DNA of 64,000 nt, taken from Achromobacter marplatensis (lineage in GTDB: Bacteria; Pseudomonadota; Gammaproteobacteria; Burkholderiales; Burkholderiaceae_B). Shown here piece after piece: positions 16,861 through 25,910 of this stretch. Made by a program: the position numbers and the translations under genes. The notes beneath the pieces were generated by a model. The model was not told the origin of the DNA, did not search any database, and saw nothing but the letters and a program-made list of their open reading frames with translations. The DNA is taken from assembly GCF_002209535.1 (NCBI RefSeq), contig NZ_NJIG01000001.1:434001-498000 (forward strand). The letters are read 5' to 3'. The first letter of the stretch is position 1; each line of letters begins with the position of its first letter.

Positions 16861-18472
16861 GGCGTTCTGGATTCCGTTGCTGCCGCCGTATTTGATCGGG
16901 CTGGTGTTGTCGTTCTTGGTGGAGGCGATGTTGACGCCGCGACCGGTTGCGCCGTGGCGGCGCCCGCTGGCGGCGGTCGGCGTGCATGTCGGCGTATGGA
17001 CGTTTGCGTTTGCGTTGGAGTTGATGCTGTTCAGGCGACCCTATTTTGCAGTCGCGAATGTGCTGGCGATCGAGTTGGTGATCGTGTTGGTCAGCAATGC
17101 GAAGTATCAGGCGCTGAGGGAACCGTTTGTTTATCCGGATTTTGAGTATTTCACGGATGCGATCCGGCATCCGAGGTTGTATTTGCCGTTCTTTGGGGCT
17201 TGGCGCGCTATGGTGTCTGGTGGCGGCTATGGGGTTGCGTTGTGGGCTGGGCTGACGTTGGAAGATTCGGTCACCGCAGGCGCAGGCATGTGGCTCGTTT
17301 CATTTGCCGACTTGCCGCAAGAGCATATGTTCGATCCGACGGCACCTGCCGTGCCATTTTTTTCGCATTCGGGCGTACTCGCGCTATGTGGCTTCGCACT
17401 GGCTAAAGGCACGGGGGCATGGGTCGATGCTTCCGTGAACGCAAGTGCTGACCTGCGCCGGATTGGCTTAATCGCAGCATTGTGCGCTTATGCTCGAATG
17501 GAACGTCAGCCTACTATCAGGCTGAAACAGCTTGCGCCGTTCAATCCAGCCACCGAACTGCCGCGGCAATCGACCGTCATGCCGGATCTGGTCGTAGTGC
17601 AAAGTGAGTCGTTCTTCGATGTGCGGCGTGCCTATCCGCAGGTGCGGCGTGACGTGTTGGCCAATTTCGACCTGCTGAAATCCGAATCTGCGAGACACGG
17701 GCAATTGACTGTCGAAGCCTGGGGCGCAAATACGGTGCGTACGGAATTTGCTTTTCTGTCGGGCATGCCCGCGGCGGCTCTTGGTGTCCATCAATACAAC
17801 CCTTACAGGCGCTTGGCCGCGAAGGGGTTTCCTACGATAGCGTCGTATCTGAAATCGCTGGGATATCGGACGGTGTGCATCCATCCCTTTCACGGCAGTT
17901 TTTATCGTCGGGACAAGATTCTGCCGTTGCTGGGATTCGAGGAATTCCTGGATATTTCGCATTTCGCGGGTGTCCTGCCGGACGGGCCCTACATTGGGGA
18001 TCGTGCGGTGGCGGAGCGAGCATTGGCCCTGTTGGACAGTCCGGGGGATAGGCCGTTGTACCTTCATGTCATCACCATGGAGAACCACGGGCCTTTGCAC
18101 TGGGAAGGCGTGGACAAGCGAACAGAGCAGGAACTAATGGCGCAGCCCGTGCCACAGGGGTGTGCTGATTTGCTGGCTTATACCCGCCATTTGCGTAACG
18201 CCGACGCGATGTTTGGCGCATTGCGTCGTGGCCTACTTGCGCGGTCTCGACCTGCCGGTCTATGCATCTTTGGCGATCACGTGCCGATCATGCCCACTGT
18301 CTACAAGCAACTAGGCGTCGTGGATGGCACTACAGACTATGTGATTTGGCATTCGTGGAGAGCGCAGCTGACGGACGCGGACCGTGTAAGCAGTTCTGCC
18401 CTGTCTACGACTTTTCTAGCGGGCATGGGGGTATGGCCGCCAGAAGCAGTTGCAGCTCGAGGGCTGGAGTAA
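16853..18472 (+). CDS. wcbQ: LtaS-like phosphoglycerol transferase / sulfatase-fold membrane enzyme (WcbQ-like)
   Basis: The protein has 539 residues. The first about 160-220 residues hold several membrane segments; an alkaline-phosphatase-fold catalytic domain follows. All lipoteichoic-acid-synthase catalytic positions are visible: metal Glu in VVVQSESFF (about residue 251), nucleophile Thr in GANTVRTEFAF (about 294), His in MENHGPLHW (about 411) and Asp-His in FGDHVPIM (about 474-475). Their spacing is close to that of LtaS (255, 300, 416, 475, 476). Such enzymes transfer glycerol phosphate from phosphatidylglycerol outside the membrane. The start is a GTG that overlaps the SDR gene. Low GC compared with the flanks marks the start of the capsule island. 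A role in making the capsule lipid head group is inferred. Confidence 0.82.
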   Translation: MIEAFWIPLLPPYLIGLVLSFLVEAMLTPRPVAPWRRPLAAVGVHVGVWTFAFALELMLFRRPYFAVANVLAIELVIVLVSNAKYQALREPFVYPDFEYFTDAIRHPRLYLPFFGAWRAMVSGGGYGVALWAGLTLEDSVTAGAGMWLVSFADLPQEHMFDPTAPAVPFFSHSGVLALCGFALAKGTGAWVDASVNASADLRRIGLIAALCAYARMERQPTIRLKQLAPFNPATELPRQSTVMPDLVVVQSESFFDVRRAYPQVRRDVLANFDLLKSESARHGQLTVEAWGANTVRTEFAFLSGMPAAALGVHQYNPYRRLAAKGFPTIASYLKSLGYRTVCIHPFHGSFYRRDKILPLLGFEEFLDISHFAGVLPDGPYIGDRAVAERALALLDSPGDRPLYLHVITMENHGPLHWEGVDKRTEQELMAQPVPQGCADLLAYTRHLRNADAMFGALRRGLLARSRPAGLCIFGDHVPIMPTVYKQLGVVDGTTDYVIWHSWRAQLTDADRVSSSALSTTFLAGMGVWPPEAVAARGLE

Positions 18473-18897
18473 TGCCTCGAAGATTTACTTATTGTTGTAC
18501 TTTACAATAGCTCGTCTTGTTTAGGTTCCGTTGTGCAACAGATTGCGATGCGATTTCTACTACAATCAGGTCGCTTAATAAAAAGGGCCATTTGACTATA
18601 CTGAATTTGTGGCATTTATTCGATATTCGCTAATAAAGCGTGCATTTCGAAAGAATTGATGAAGTCATGTATATTCAAATGATAGATTGTTTCAATGTGT
18701 TTCTGTATCAGTATGTAGTTGGTCTCGATTTCTTTCATTCGTTCATCGGGCCGTGTCGAAGAGTTCGCCCATCAGGGGACGAAATCGCAGTAGTCTCTGC
18801 TCCCTTTTAATTTTTCAGTGCCGAAATCTCCGGCAGGCGCCTAGGCGTCCCCAATGCGTTTTCAGCCTGTTTATTCCTCTTCGCTCTAATAGTCGCA
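18473..18897 (+). other. AT-rich 425-base leader of the capsule export operon
   Basis: No gene is supported here. The region is much more AT-rich than the flanking genes and lies before kpsE, so it probably holds the main capsule promoter. No JUMPstart/ops element (GGCGGTAG-type) was seen. An open frame from 18687 overlaps the kpsE start in another frame and looks non-coding. Confidence 0.6.
18592..18620 (+). promoter_or_regulatory. Candidate sigma-70 promoter of capsule export genes
   Basis: A TTGACT hexamer (18592-18597) is followed after 17 bases by TTTATT (18615-18620), matching 5 of 6 and 4 of 6 consensus positions. It lies about 280 bases before kpsE, which would leave a long untranslated leader. 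The call rests only on hexamer match and spacing in AT-rich DNA, so chance is possible. Confidence 0.35.
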
Positions 18898-20004
18898 ATG
18901 ATCAAGTTGGATTTTTTCAAAGGCCGCAGACTGATTCTGCTGATGATCGTGATGCCCATGATCGTCGCTATCGTCTATTTCAGCTTCTTTGCGCTTGACC
19001 GCTATGTCAGCACCGCACAAGTTGCTGTCAGGCAGGTCGGCAATAACGATGCGCCTGCAGTTCCAGGTCTAGCGATAATGCTTAGTGGACTCAACCCCAC
19101 TTCCCGTGAAGAGACGTTGTTCCTCCGCGAATTCCTGAGCTCACAGGACATGTTGGATGTGCTTGAACGTGAACTCGATTGGTCCAAGCATTATGCGGCG
19201 CAACTGCGAGACCCCATTTATTGGTTGGAGGACGACGCCCCGCAGGAAGACAAGCTGGAATACTTCAGGCGAGTAGTGCGGGCCCACTTTGATGAGCAGA
19301 CGGGTCTGCTCGGTGTAAGCGTCCAGGCGTTCGAGCCCAAGTTTGCAAATGACACACTACAAGTGATGTTGGGTGAAAGCGAACGATTCGTTAATGAGTT
19401 GTCACATCGTATGGCGCGTGAGCAGATGGCGTTTGCACAGGGCGAACTATCGAAGGCGCGTGAAAACTACGAACTGCGTCGAGAGGCAATGCTCGAGTTC
19501 CAGGGCAAGAATAGCGTGCTAGATGCGGAGGCGACCGCCAAGGCGCGGGGCGACATTATTGTCGAGCTGGAAGGCAACCTTACCAAAGAGCGGACGACCC
19601 TCAAGAATATGCAGAGTCGATTAGATAACGACACTCCCCAGATTCGTCAGCAACGGAACCGGATTCGTGCGCTAGAACAGCAACTTGAATCCGAAACACG
19701 CCGTTTAGTTTCGCAGAATACGGGCAGCCAATTTAATGTAGTGGCCTCCCGCTATCGTAGCCTGACCATTGACGCTGCTATTGCCGAGGAAACGTACAAG
19801 TTTGCGGTTAGCTCGGTTGAGTCGGCTCGGATCGAGGCAAGCAAGAAGCTGCGCAGCCTAATCATGGTGGTGTCGCCGAACATGGCCGAACGTCCAAGCT
19901 ATCCCGAGCGGTTGTATGACCTTCTGACAATTTTCATCGGGTTGATGTTGCTCTTTGGCATTGTCCGATTTGCGGTTGCCACTATTGAAGATCATCGCGA
20001 CTAG
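18898..20004 (+). CDS. kpsE: Capsule export inner-membrane protein KpsE/CtrB type
   Basis: The 368-residue polysaccharide co-polymerase (PCP-3) has one membrane segment near the N-terminus (ILLMIVMPMIVAIVYFSFF, residues 13-31), a long periplasmic part with coiled coil (about 180-270, rich in Glu/Arg/Gln heptads), and a second membrane segment near the C-terminus (LLTIFIGLMLLFGIVRF). This is the topology of KpsE/CtrB/WcbD proteins that link the ABC exporter to the outer-membrane channel. It is the first gene of the export operon, with the outer-membrane gene 10 bases further on. Confidence 0.9.
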   Translation: MIKLDFFKGRRLILLMIVMPMIVAIVYFSFFALDRYVSTAQVAVRQVGNNDAPAVPGLAIMLSGLNPTSREETLFLREFLSSQDMLDVLERELDWSKHYAAQLRDPIYWLEDDAPQEDKLEYFRRVVRAHFDEQTGLLGVSVQAFEPKFANDTLQVMLGESERFVNELSHRMAREQMAFAQGELSKARENYELRREAMLEFQGKNSVLDAEATAKARGDIIVELEGNLTKERTTLKNMQSRLDNDTPQIRQQRNRIRALEQQLESETRRLVSQNTGSQFNVVASRYRSLTIDAAIAEETYKFAVSSVESARIEASKKLRSLIMVVSPNMAERPSYPERLYDLLTIFIGLMLLFGIVRFAVATIEDHRD

Positions 20005-20014
20005 AGCATATATC

Positions 20015-21151
20015 ATGATATTTAGTTTTGACGGGCGTGTGCTGATTCGTACCATGGCCTTGTCCCTCCCTTTATTGCTCACTGGATGCGGCAGTTTGCT
20101 GTCGGGTGCTGGGCCCTCACGTGCCGCAATCTCGACTGAGGAAGGGCCACAGAATTATGAGTTGGTCGACATCTCAGCTGAGACGATTGGTCAATATATG
20201 CGTCCGCTTGACAAGCCGCTAGCAACGCATGTCGCTATGCCCGACGTACCGGAAGTTCGGCTGATGCCTGGTGATGTCCTGCGCGTCCTCATCGCTGACA
20301 GCGTGACGGAAGGCGCTATTTTTGCCCCTCTAGCACTGGGAGGAACAACCTTTGAAAGCGTCAGAGTGGACAACAAGGGGAAAATCTCGCTCCCCTACGT
20401 CGGCACGGTGAATGTTGCGGGCGAAACGTTGAGCGAGATCGAAAAGATCATCCGTAAGCGGTTGGCTGGCGTAACGAGCGACGTGCAGGTTCGAGTTTCC
20501 GTAACTGGTGATTTGTCCGGATCTGTGTTGGTCGCCGGCGCCGTCAAGGCCCCGGGGCGTTTCTCTGCTTTAGAAGGTCCATTGACCTTGCTAGACGCAA
20601 TCAATCGCGCCGGTGGCCCGCTACTTGAGCCTCATTTGATTCGTGTGCTGGTACGTACGGGCTCACGTTCGTTTGCTTATAACTATGAAGAGCTGCTGAC
20701 TGGTGCCAACCATGTGGTGGCCCCCGGCGCGGAAATCATCCTGGAGCGCGCACGCAAACGTTTCGTTGCCATGGGGTCTGTAGGCGATCCTGGATTGCAT
20801 GACTTGCCGTCGAACAATCCGAGTTTGCTTGAGGTGCTGGGAAAGATCAAAGGTCTGGATGAGTCAAAGGCGGATCCGAGTGGCGTGTTTGTCTTCCGTA
20901 TGCCAGAGCAACCAGATCCGACCGACGGTTTGGATGATAAGCCGGCTGGCGAGTCCGATGCGACCCAGGCCCGACCCATCGTGTTTCGCTTGAATATGAA
21001 GGATCCTGCAGCGATTTTTCTGGCGCGCCAATTTTTGGTGCGCCCAGAAGATGCCGTCTATGTCACATCTGCCATGGTGTATGAATGGCAGAAGATTATC
21101 GCTCCGATTGTTCAAGTGATGCTGCTTGGGCGCACCATCAGTAAATACTAG
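20015..21151 (+). CDS. Capsule polysaccharide export outer-membrane lipoprotein (OPX; KpsD/CtrA/Wza type)
   Basis: The protein has 378 residues. A lipoprotein signal ends at LLLTGC, so Cys is lipidated after cleavage. It then has a polysaccharide-export domain (starting LMPGDVLRVLIAD) and SLBB-type repeats (VLVAGAVKAPGRFSALEGPLTLLDAINRAGG is in two parts the SLBB core). A C-terminal amphipathic helix region (residues 340-378) probably spans the outer membrane as in Wza. The start at 20015 follows the KpsE stop by 10 bases; a longer in-frame start at 19955 would overlap kpsE and spoil the lipoprotein signal. Confidence 0.9.
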   Translation: MIFSFDGRVLIRTMALSLPLLLTGCGSLLSGAGPSRAAISTEEGPQNYELVDISAETIGQYMRPLDKPLATHVAMPDVPEVRLMPGDVLRVLIADSVTEGAIFAPLALGGTTFESVRVDNKGKISLPYVGTVNVAGETLSEIEKIIRKRLAGVTSDVQVRVSVTGDLSGSVLVAGAVKAPGRFSALEGPLTLLDAINRAGGPLLEPHLIRVLVRTGSRSFAYNYEELLTGANHVVAPGAEIILERARKRFVAMGSVGDPGLHDLPSNNPSLLEVLGKIKGLDESKADPSGVFVFRMPEQPDPTDGLDDKPAGESDATQARPIVFRLNMKDPAAIFLARQFLVRPEDAVYVTSAMVYEWQKIIAPIVQVMLLGRTISKY

Positions 21152-21167
21152 GTACTGGCAGATCCAA

Positions 21168-21956
21168 ATGTTTCAAAAGAGGTCGTCTGTCCGAATTTTT
21201 CGTGACGTCGTTTTTTCGCTGATTTTGCGAGAACTTAAGGCGCGAGTTGGACTCGATCGTCTGGGATTTCTGGGGATGTTCATCTCTCCGGCGATTCAGA
21301 TGATCGGCACGATGGTGATCTTTACGTTTTTGAGGGCTCGGACGATACCCGGGGTGGATTTTCCGGTTTTCCTGCTGAATGGAATCGTTCCTTACATCCT
21401 CTTCAAGAATATTGCGCTTAAGGGCATGGAAGCGGTCAATGCCAATAAGGCTTTGTTCGCCTATAAGCAGATTCAACCACTGGATTGCATTTTGGCGCGG
21501 GCAGTCGTCGAATCATTTTTGATGATCGTCATTTATACGATTTTTGTTTTCGCCCTGGGGTTCTGGATGGATTTTGATGTCGCCATTCACTACCCACTTC
21601 AGTGGGCTTACTACATGGCCTGCGGGGCGGTATTTTGCGTCGGTCTGGCGATGATGTTGTCGGTGCTGGTTCAGAAGGTCCCAGAATCAAAACTCGTGAT
21701 CCGTATTACGTTCTTGCCACTGTATTTTATGACCGGGATTCTTACGCCTATTTGGCATTTGCCGCAAACCGTGCAGGAATTCATGGCGTACAACCCTTTC
21801 TATCACATCATCGATATGTTGCGGCGTTCGGTGTTTGAATTTTATCCACGAACCGACACGGTTAATCCCGGTTTGCCGCCCGCCATTGCATTGATTGCGC
21901 TGGCAGCAGGCTTGTTGATTTATCGATATGATCGCAGGAGCCTGGCGCAAGCATGA
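21168..21956 (+). CDS. kpsM: Capsule ABC exporter permease KpsM
   Basis: The protein has 262 residues with six hydrophobic segments and the ABC-2 fold of polysaccharide exporters, including conserved LRELKARVGLDRLGFLGMF near the N-terminus and the re-entrant region FMTGILTPIWHLPQTVQEF. It forms the membrane pore through which finished capsule chains leave the cytoplasm. The start at 21168 has the family N-terminus; an in-frame start at 21126 would overlap the OPX gene. The last four bases overlap the KpsT start (ATGA). Confidence 0.93.
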   Translation: MFQKRSSVRIFRDVVFSLILRELKARVGLDRLGFLGMFISPAIQMIGTMVIFTFLRARTIPGVDFPVFLLNGIVPYILFKNIALKGMEAVNANKALFAYKQIQPLDCILARAVVESFLMIVIYTIFVFALGFWMDFDVAIHYPLQWAYYMACGAVFCVGLAMMLSVLVQKVPESKLVIRITFLPLYFMTGILTPIWHLPQTVQEFMAYNPFYHIIDMLRRSVFEFYPRTDTVNPGLPPAIALIALAAGLLIYRYDRRSLAQA

Positions 21957-22621
21957 TTCGGTTTGTCAATATTCAAAAGACATATATATCTGCGGCTGGT
22001 AGGTATACCGTGTTCAAGGACTTGTCCTTTGAAATACCATCGAACCGCAATGTCGCGCTGATTGGCCGGAATGGTTCGGGCAAGTCGACCTTGCTTCGGC
22101 TGATCGCAGGTCTTGATAAGCCAGATCGAGGCAGTATTGTCACTAGCAGTAGGATTTCGTGGCCCATCGGTCTGAGTGGCGGGTTTCAAGGCTCTCTGAC
22201 AGGCCAGGATAATGTGAAGTTCGTGGCGCGTGTAATGGGCGCCGGTGGCGATCAGATGCGTAAGATCGTAGATTATGTGCGTGATTTTGCCGAAATTGGC
22301 GAGCATTTTGATTTGCCAGTGAAGACATATTCGTCGGGTATGCGGTCCCGTGTTGCCTTCGGTCTAAGTTTGGCTTTTGATTTTGATTACTACTTGGTCG
22401 ACGAGGCTATGTCCGTGGGAGATGCGCATTTTCGCGAAAAGGCCGCCGCCGCGTTCAAAGAACGAGTCCTGAAATCCCGGTTGTTACTCGTGACTCATGG
22501 CATGGGTCAAGTGAGAAAAATGTGCGATATGGTATTTTTCATGAAGAATGGAAATATTGAAATTTATGAAGATGTGGAAGAGGGTATAAGGCGATATGAG
22601 TCTGATGGCCGCTCAAACTGA
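21953..22621 (+). CDS. kpsT: Capsule ABC exporter ATPase KpsT
   Basis: The protein has 222 residues with Walker A GRNGSGKST, the polysaccharide-exporter form of the signature YSSGMRSRVAFGLS, and Walker B DYYLVDEAMSVGD. It has no C-terminal carbohydrate-binding domain, so it is the KpsT/CtrD type that exports chains with a conserved lipid-Kdo end rather than the Wzt type that reads a terminal sugar. It is coupled to kpsM by a four-base overlap. Confidence 0.94.
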   Translation: MIRFVNIQKTYISAAGRYTVFKDLSFEIPSNRNVALIGRNGSGKSTLLRLIAGLDKPDRGSIVTSSRISWPIGLSGGFQGSLTGQDNVKFVARVMGAGGDQMRKIVDYVRDFAEIGEHFDLPVKTYSSGMRSRVAFGLSLAFDFDYYLVDEAMSVGDAHFREKAAAAFKERVLKSRLLLVTHGMGQVRKMCDMVFFMKNGNIEIYEDVEEGIRRYESDGRSN

Positions 22622-22653
22622 TAATATCTTCCAACTAAAACTGCGGGTTCCAG

Positions 22654-25600
22654 ATGATTTCCAAGATTGAAACTCTTCGCCAAGAGCTACGTACCAAGAA
22701 GATTGATGCCGAGAAACATTGGAGAATAATGTTTCTGGGTCGCTCGGTTAATGGTAGTACCGACATCGTCTCTTGCTTGATGCGAGCACTTCAGAATTTG
22801 GGCCACCAAGTCCTGAATATCGATACCGGCAAGCACAAGGAAATGACGGAAAACCCTACGCGTGCGCAGGGTGGAAATGGTCCTATTTACGTCAAACTGT
22901 CCAAGATAGAAAAGGCAGTGGATCAGTTTCATCCTCACATCATCATCTTCGGTGCTGGCGGATTGTGTTTCAGCGAGGAGGATGCCAAAGCAGTGCAGGA
23001 TAGGGGCATCCTGTCATTGGGAATCACGCTGAGCGATCCTGATGTATTCCCTACGGTTTCTACTTACGCAAAATCGTTCGACTTCCATACAACAAATGCC
23101 ATGCGCGCCATGGACATGTATAAGGAAGCTGGTGTCAACAATACGCTGTATTTTCCGTTTGCGATCGACCGCGGGTATGTGACGCAGGAAGTTGCACACG
23201 TGCCTGGCTTGGATGCCGATGTGATTTGCTTGGGCCATGCTACGTCTCGGCCAGAGCGTAACGACGTCATGCTTGCATTGGCGGAGCGCTTCAATGTGAA
23301 GACGTATGGGCGGGGCTGGCTGCTACCGGGAAGCGAGGTGGTGGAAGGTACTCGTCAATTGCAGGCATCGCGGCAGGGGAAGTGTCACGTTAACTTCGCC
23401 GCCACTCGAGCTGGCTATATCAATATCAAGTGTGGTGTCTTTGAAACGATAGCCAGCGGGCGGTTGCTTTGCACTGCGCGTTTCGACGAGATGTCGAATT
23501 TCTTCGACTACGACACACAGATCGTCGGTTGGGATAGTGAGGCAGAGCTAGAGTCCGAGCTGTCGCGTGTGCTATCTGATCCCGCTGTCTACCAAGCCGC
23601 GGTAGAGAGTGCGTTCGAGAGGCTCGTGAGTGAGCACCTGTACGAGCACCGCTGGCTGCAATTGTTCAAGGATATCCACGAGTCGCTTGAATCGGACAAC
23701 TGCCCCATTCCGGAACCCGCCCGCAATGTATTCCGGGAACGGCTGTCCGAGGATTTAGGACGTGCCAAGCGAGTTATTCTTTCCGGCTTTTATGGCGCGA
23801 ACAACGCAGGCGACGAGATGATCTTGCGCTCGATTTCGAAGCGTATCGCCGCTGCTGATAAGTCTACGCAGGTCGTCATCGCGGCTGAAAATCCGCTGTT
23901 TGTGGAACTGACTCACGGATTGGAAGCGTTCCGACGCAGCACTCATCACGTGGCCGACAGTTACAGCCGAAATGCCTCCGCCATCGTTGTGGGAGGAGGA
24001 GGGCTGTGGCACGACTACACATTCAGCCGGGCTGGTGGTATTCGCAGTCTCTTCACCGGCGCCAAAATCTCGATCGCGGGCTTTTCAATTCTGCCAATGA
24101 TCGGCATGGTTCGGCAAGTGCCATTTTTTGGGGTGGGACTAGGCGTTGGGCCGCTTCACGATCCGGATGCGAAGCAGTTGCTTAAGTGGGTGGCAAATCA
24201 CGCGACGTCCATCCAAGTGCGTGACCAGGAATCTTTGGATGCCTTGCACGAACTCGAATTGACGACGCCTTGCTCGCTGGAGCCGGACGTCGTGTACGCC
24301 GTGGACTTGGGCGACACGACCCCGGATGATGGGCTGCGCGAGCGCGCGGGGGGGCGGCTGATTGTAGGAGTGAACGTACGGCATTGGCAGAAGGAGTCGG
24401 GGCAGCCGAATTTGGTCGCGCTGGCCGCTGCCCTGGATGTGATCGCTGCGCGGGGGAATGCCTATTTCGTTGGCATCCCCATGCAGGAAGGTGGGTCTCA
24501 TGATCGGGATGCGTTGGAATTCGTATTCTCGAGAATGCAAGACCGCTCTTCGACTGAAATCTATCCTGAAGTGATTGGCGTCCACAATATTGCTAATGTG
24601 CTAAACAGCTTTGACTATTTGATCGCAATGCGCCTGCATGCCGCGCTAATCGCGCATCGCTTGCATAAGCGGGTGCTCGGGTTGTCGTACGATCCGAAGG
24701 TCCGGAAGCACTTTGCGGAAATCAGCCGCTCGGACTTCGTGCTTGATATCTCAGCTTCTGCGACGCAGGTTGTCGAGAAATTCGACGTGTTGGTATCAGT
24801 GCAGGGTGAATTATCGGCGCAGAGCTTGGCCGATGTTGCGAAAATGGAACTGGACGCGTCGAGCGCACTGGATCGCGTTGCGGCCGATATTGCGCAGGTT
24901 CCGGCAGTGGACAAGGCTTTCGAATTGCCCCTGTCGGCTGCGGCCCATGAGGTTTCACCGGCCCCTGCCGGTGGCGCGCAAGGATTTACGACGGACAAGG
25001 TGTGGCAACGGAAGACGGTCCGGCCCGCGCTGCGCTCCTTCGAGGTGCGTGGCTCTGAGGCCATGGCGCCTGGCGGGGACTGGCTTTCGGGCCGGCCCCA
25101 GATGCGCAACTTTGACAGGGCTTCAGCAAGTGCAGCGGCTGATGCGTTCGCGTCGGTTGATGCTGATCTCGCCGGAATTTCCCCGGCCTACAGGCCTGCA
25201 ATGCGGAGCGGCGTCAACTCGGAGAGGAACGACAGTGAAGGGGCTGTTCGCCTTGATCTGCGGACGTCAGGGTCCGAATTGGTGGGTGTGGGGGGCAATC
25301 CGTTCCAGGAGACTCAAGAGGTCGACGACCGTCGCTACGTTCTTCGCTTGGACGAGGGGGTGACGAGCCATGTGCACACGCATGTCTCAGTGGAAGGTGC
25401 CGTTGTAACTTCAGCTGCTGCAATCTCGTTGCGATTGCCGATTTCGGCGCCTCGGCGTAGGGATTCGACTCAAGCCATTATTGAAGTGCCTCTGATTATG
25501 GGTCGAGGACACGAATTGTCGTTCCAATTGCACAAGCACTATGAGCGGCCGCGCAACAAGGGCTATATCTATTGCTTGCTTAAGGTCGACGGAACGCCGG

Positions 25601-25908
25601 TTTGGATGGAAGACATCGCGCTGCGTCGCGGAGATATCAATCTTTCTGTCCTGATCGGCAAGAAGCAGGCAGAGGCGGGCATTTCGCGTCTGACGTTCGA
25701 GTTGGTTGCGGCCCGCAATTGCAAGAACTGGAGTTGGGAAAAGGCCGCAAAGATAAAAATTAGCAATGCGTGCATTCGTCAGACAGATTACGAAGGCGCG
25801 TCTCGCGCAGTTGCCTCAAGTCCATACTCGCTGATCAACCAGAGCGCCAAGCGTGAGTACAAGTGGCTTGGCAAGGTCTGGGCTGCCTATCTGCCTCGCT
25901 GGTTTTGA
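22654..25908 (+). CDS. Fusion: CgeB-like glycosyltransferase + polysaccharide pyruvyltransferase + C-terminal beta-sandwich-like domain
   Basis: The protein has 1084 residues in three parts. Residues about 25-350 look like a CgeB-type GT-B glycosyltransferase (FLGRSVNGSTD at the start; NIKCGVFETIASGRLLCTARF as the donor-site region). Residues about 366-735 are a CsaB-like polysaccharide pyruvyltransferase: GFYGANNAGDEMILRSI, VVGGGGLWHDY, SLEPDVVYA and MRLHAALIAHRL. A linker rich in Ala and Ser follows (about 740-880), then about 890-1060 is a soluble domain of unknown type, possibly beta-rich. The protein would add a sugar and place a pyruvate ketal on the capsule repeat unit. Order of function and sugar specificity are unknown. 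It starts 33 bases after kpsT. Confidence 0.82.
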   Translation: MISKIETLRQELRTKKIDAEKHWRIMFLGRSVNGSTDIVSCLMRALQNLGHQVLNIDTGKHKEMTENPTRAQGGNGPIYVKLSKIEKAVDQFHPHIIIFGAGGLCFSEEDAKAVQDRGILSLGITLSDPDVFPTVSTYAKSFDFHTTNAMRAMDMYKEAGVNNTLYFPFAIDRGYVTQEVAHVPGLDADVICLGHATSRPERNDVMLALAERFNVKTYGRGWLLPGSEVVEGTRQLQASRQGKCHVNFAATRAGYINIKCGVFETIASGRLLCTARFDEMSNFFDYDTQIVGWDSEAELESELSRVLSDPAVYQAAVESAFERLVSEHLYEHRWLQLFKDIHESLESDNCPIPEPARNVFRERLSEDLGRAKRVILSGFYGANNAGDEMILRSISKRIAAADKSTQVVIAAENPLFVELTHGLEAFRRSTHHVADSYSRNASAIVVGGGGLWHDYTFSRAGGIRSLFTGAKISIAGFSILPMIGMVRQVPFFGVGLGVGPLHDPDAKQLLKWVANHATSIQVRDQESLDALHELELTTPCSLEPDVVYAVDLGDTTPDDGLRERAGGRLIVGVNVRHWQKESGQPNLVALAAALDVIAARGNAYFVGIPMQEGGSHDRDALEFVFSRMQDRSSTEIYPEVIGVHNIANVLNSFDYLIAMRLHAALIAHRLHKRVLGLSYDPKVRKHFAEISRSDFVLDISASATQVVEKFDVLVSVQGELSAQSLADVAKMELDASSALDRVAADIAQVPAVDKAFELPLSAAAHEVSPAPAGGAQGFTTDKVWQRKTVRPALRSFEVRGSEAMAPGGDWLSGRPQMRNFDRASASAAADAFASVDADLAGISPAYRPAMRSGVNSERNDSEGAVRLDLRTSGSELVGVGGNPFQETQEVDDRRYVLRLDEGVTSHVHTHVSVEGAVVTSAAAISLRLPISAPRRRDSTQAIIEVPLIMGRGHELSFQLHKHYERPRNKGYIYCLLKVDGTPVWMEDIALRRGDINLSVLIGKKQAEAGISRLTFELVAARNCKNWSWEKAAKIKISNACIRQTDYEGASRAVASSPYSLINQSAKREYKWLGKVWAAYLPRWF

Positions 25909-25910
25909 CA

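Noticed and set aside
18473..18897. JUMPstart/ops element expected before capsule genes
   Set aside because: No GGCGGTAG-type core was found by reading the leader.
18687..18998. 103-codon open frame before kpsE
   Set aside because: It overlaps the kpsE start by about 100 bases in another frame, lacks a ribosome site, and its second half is the shifted reading of kpsE.
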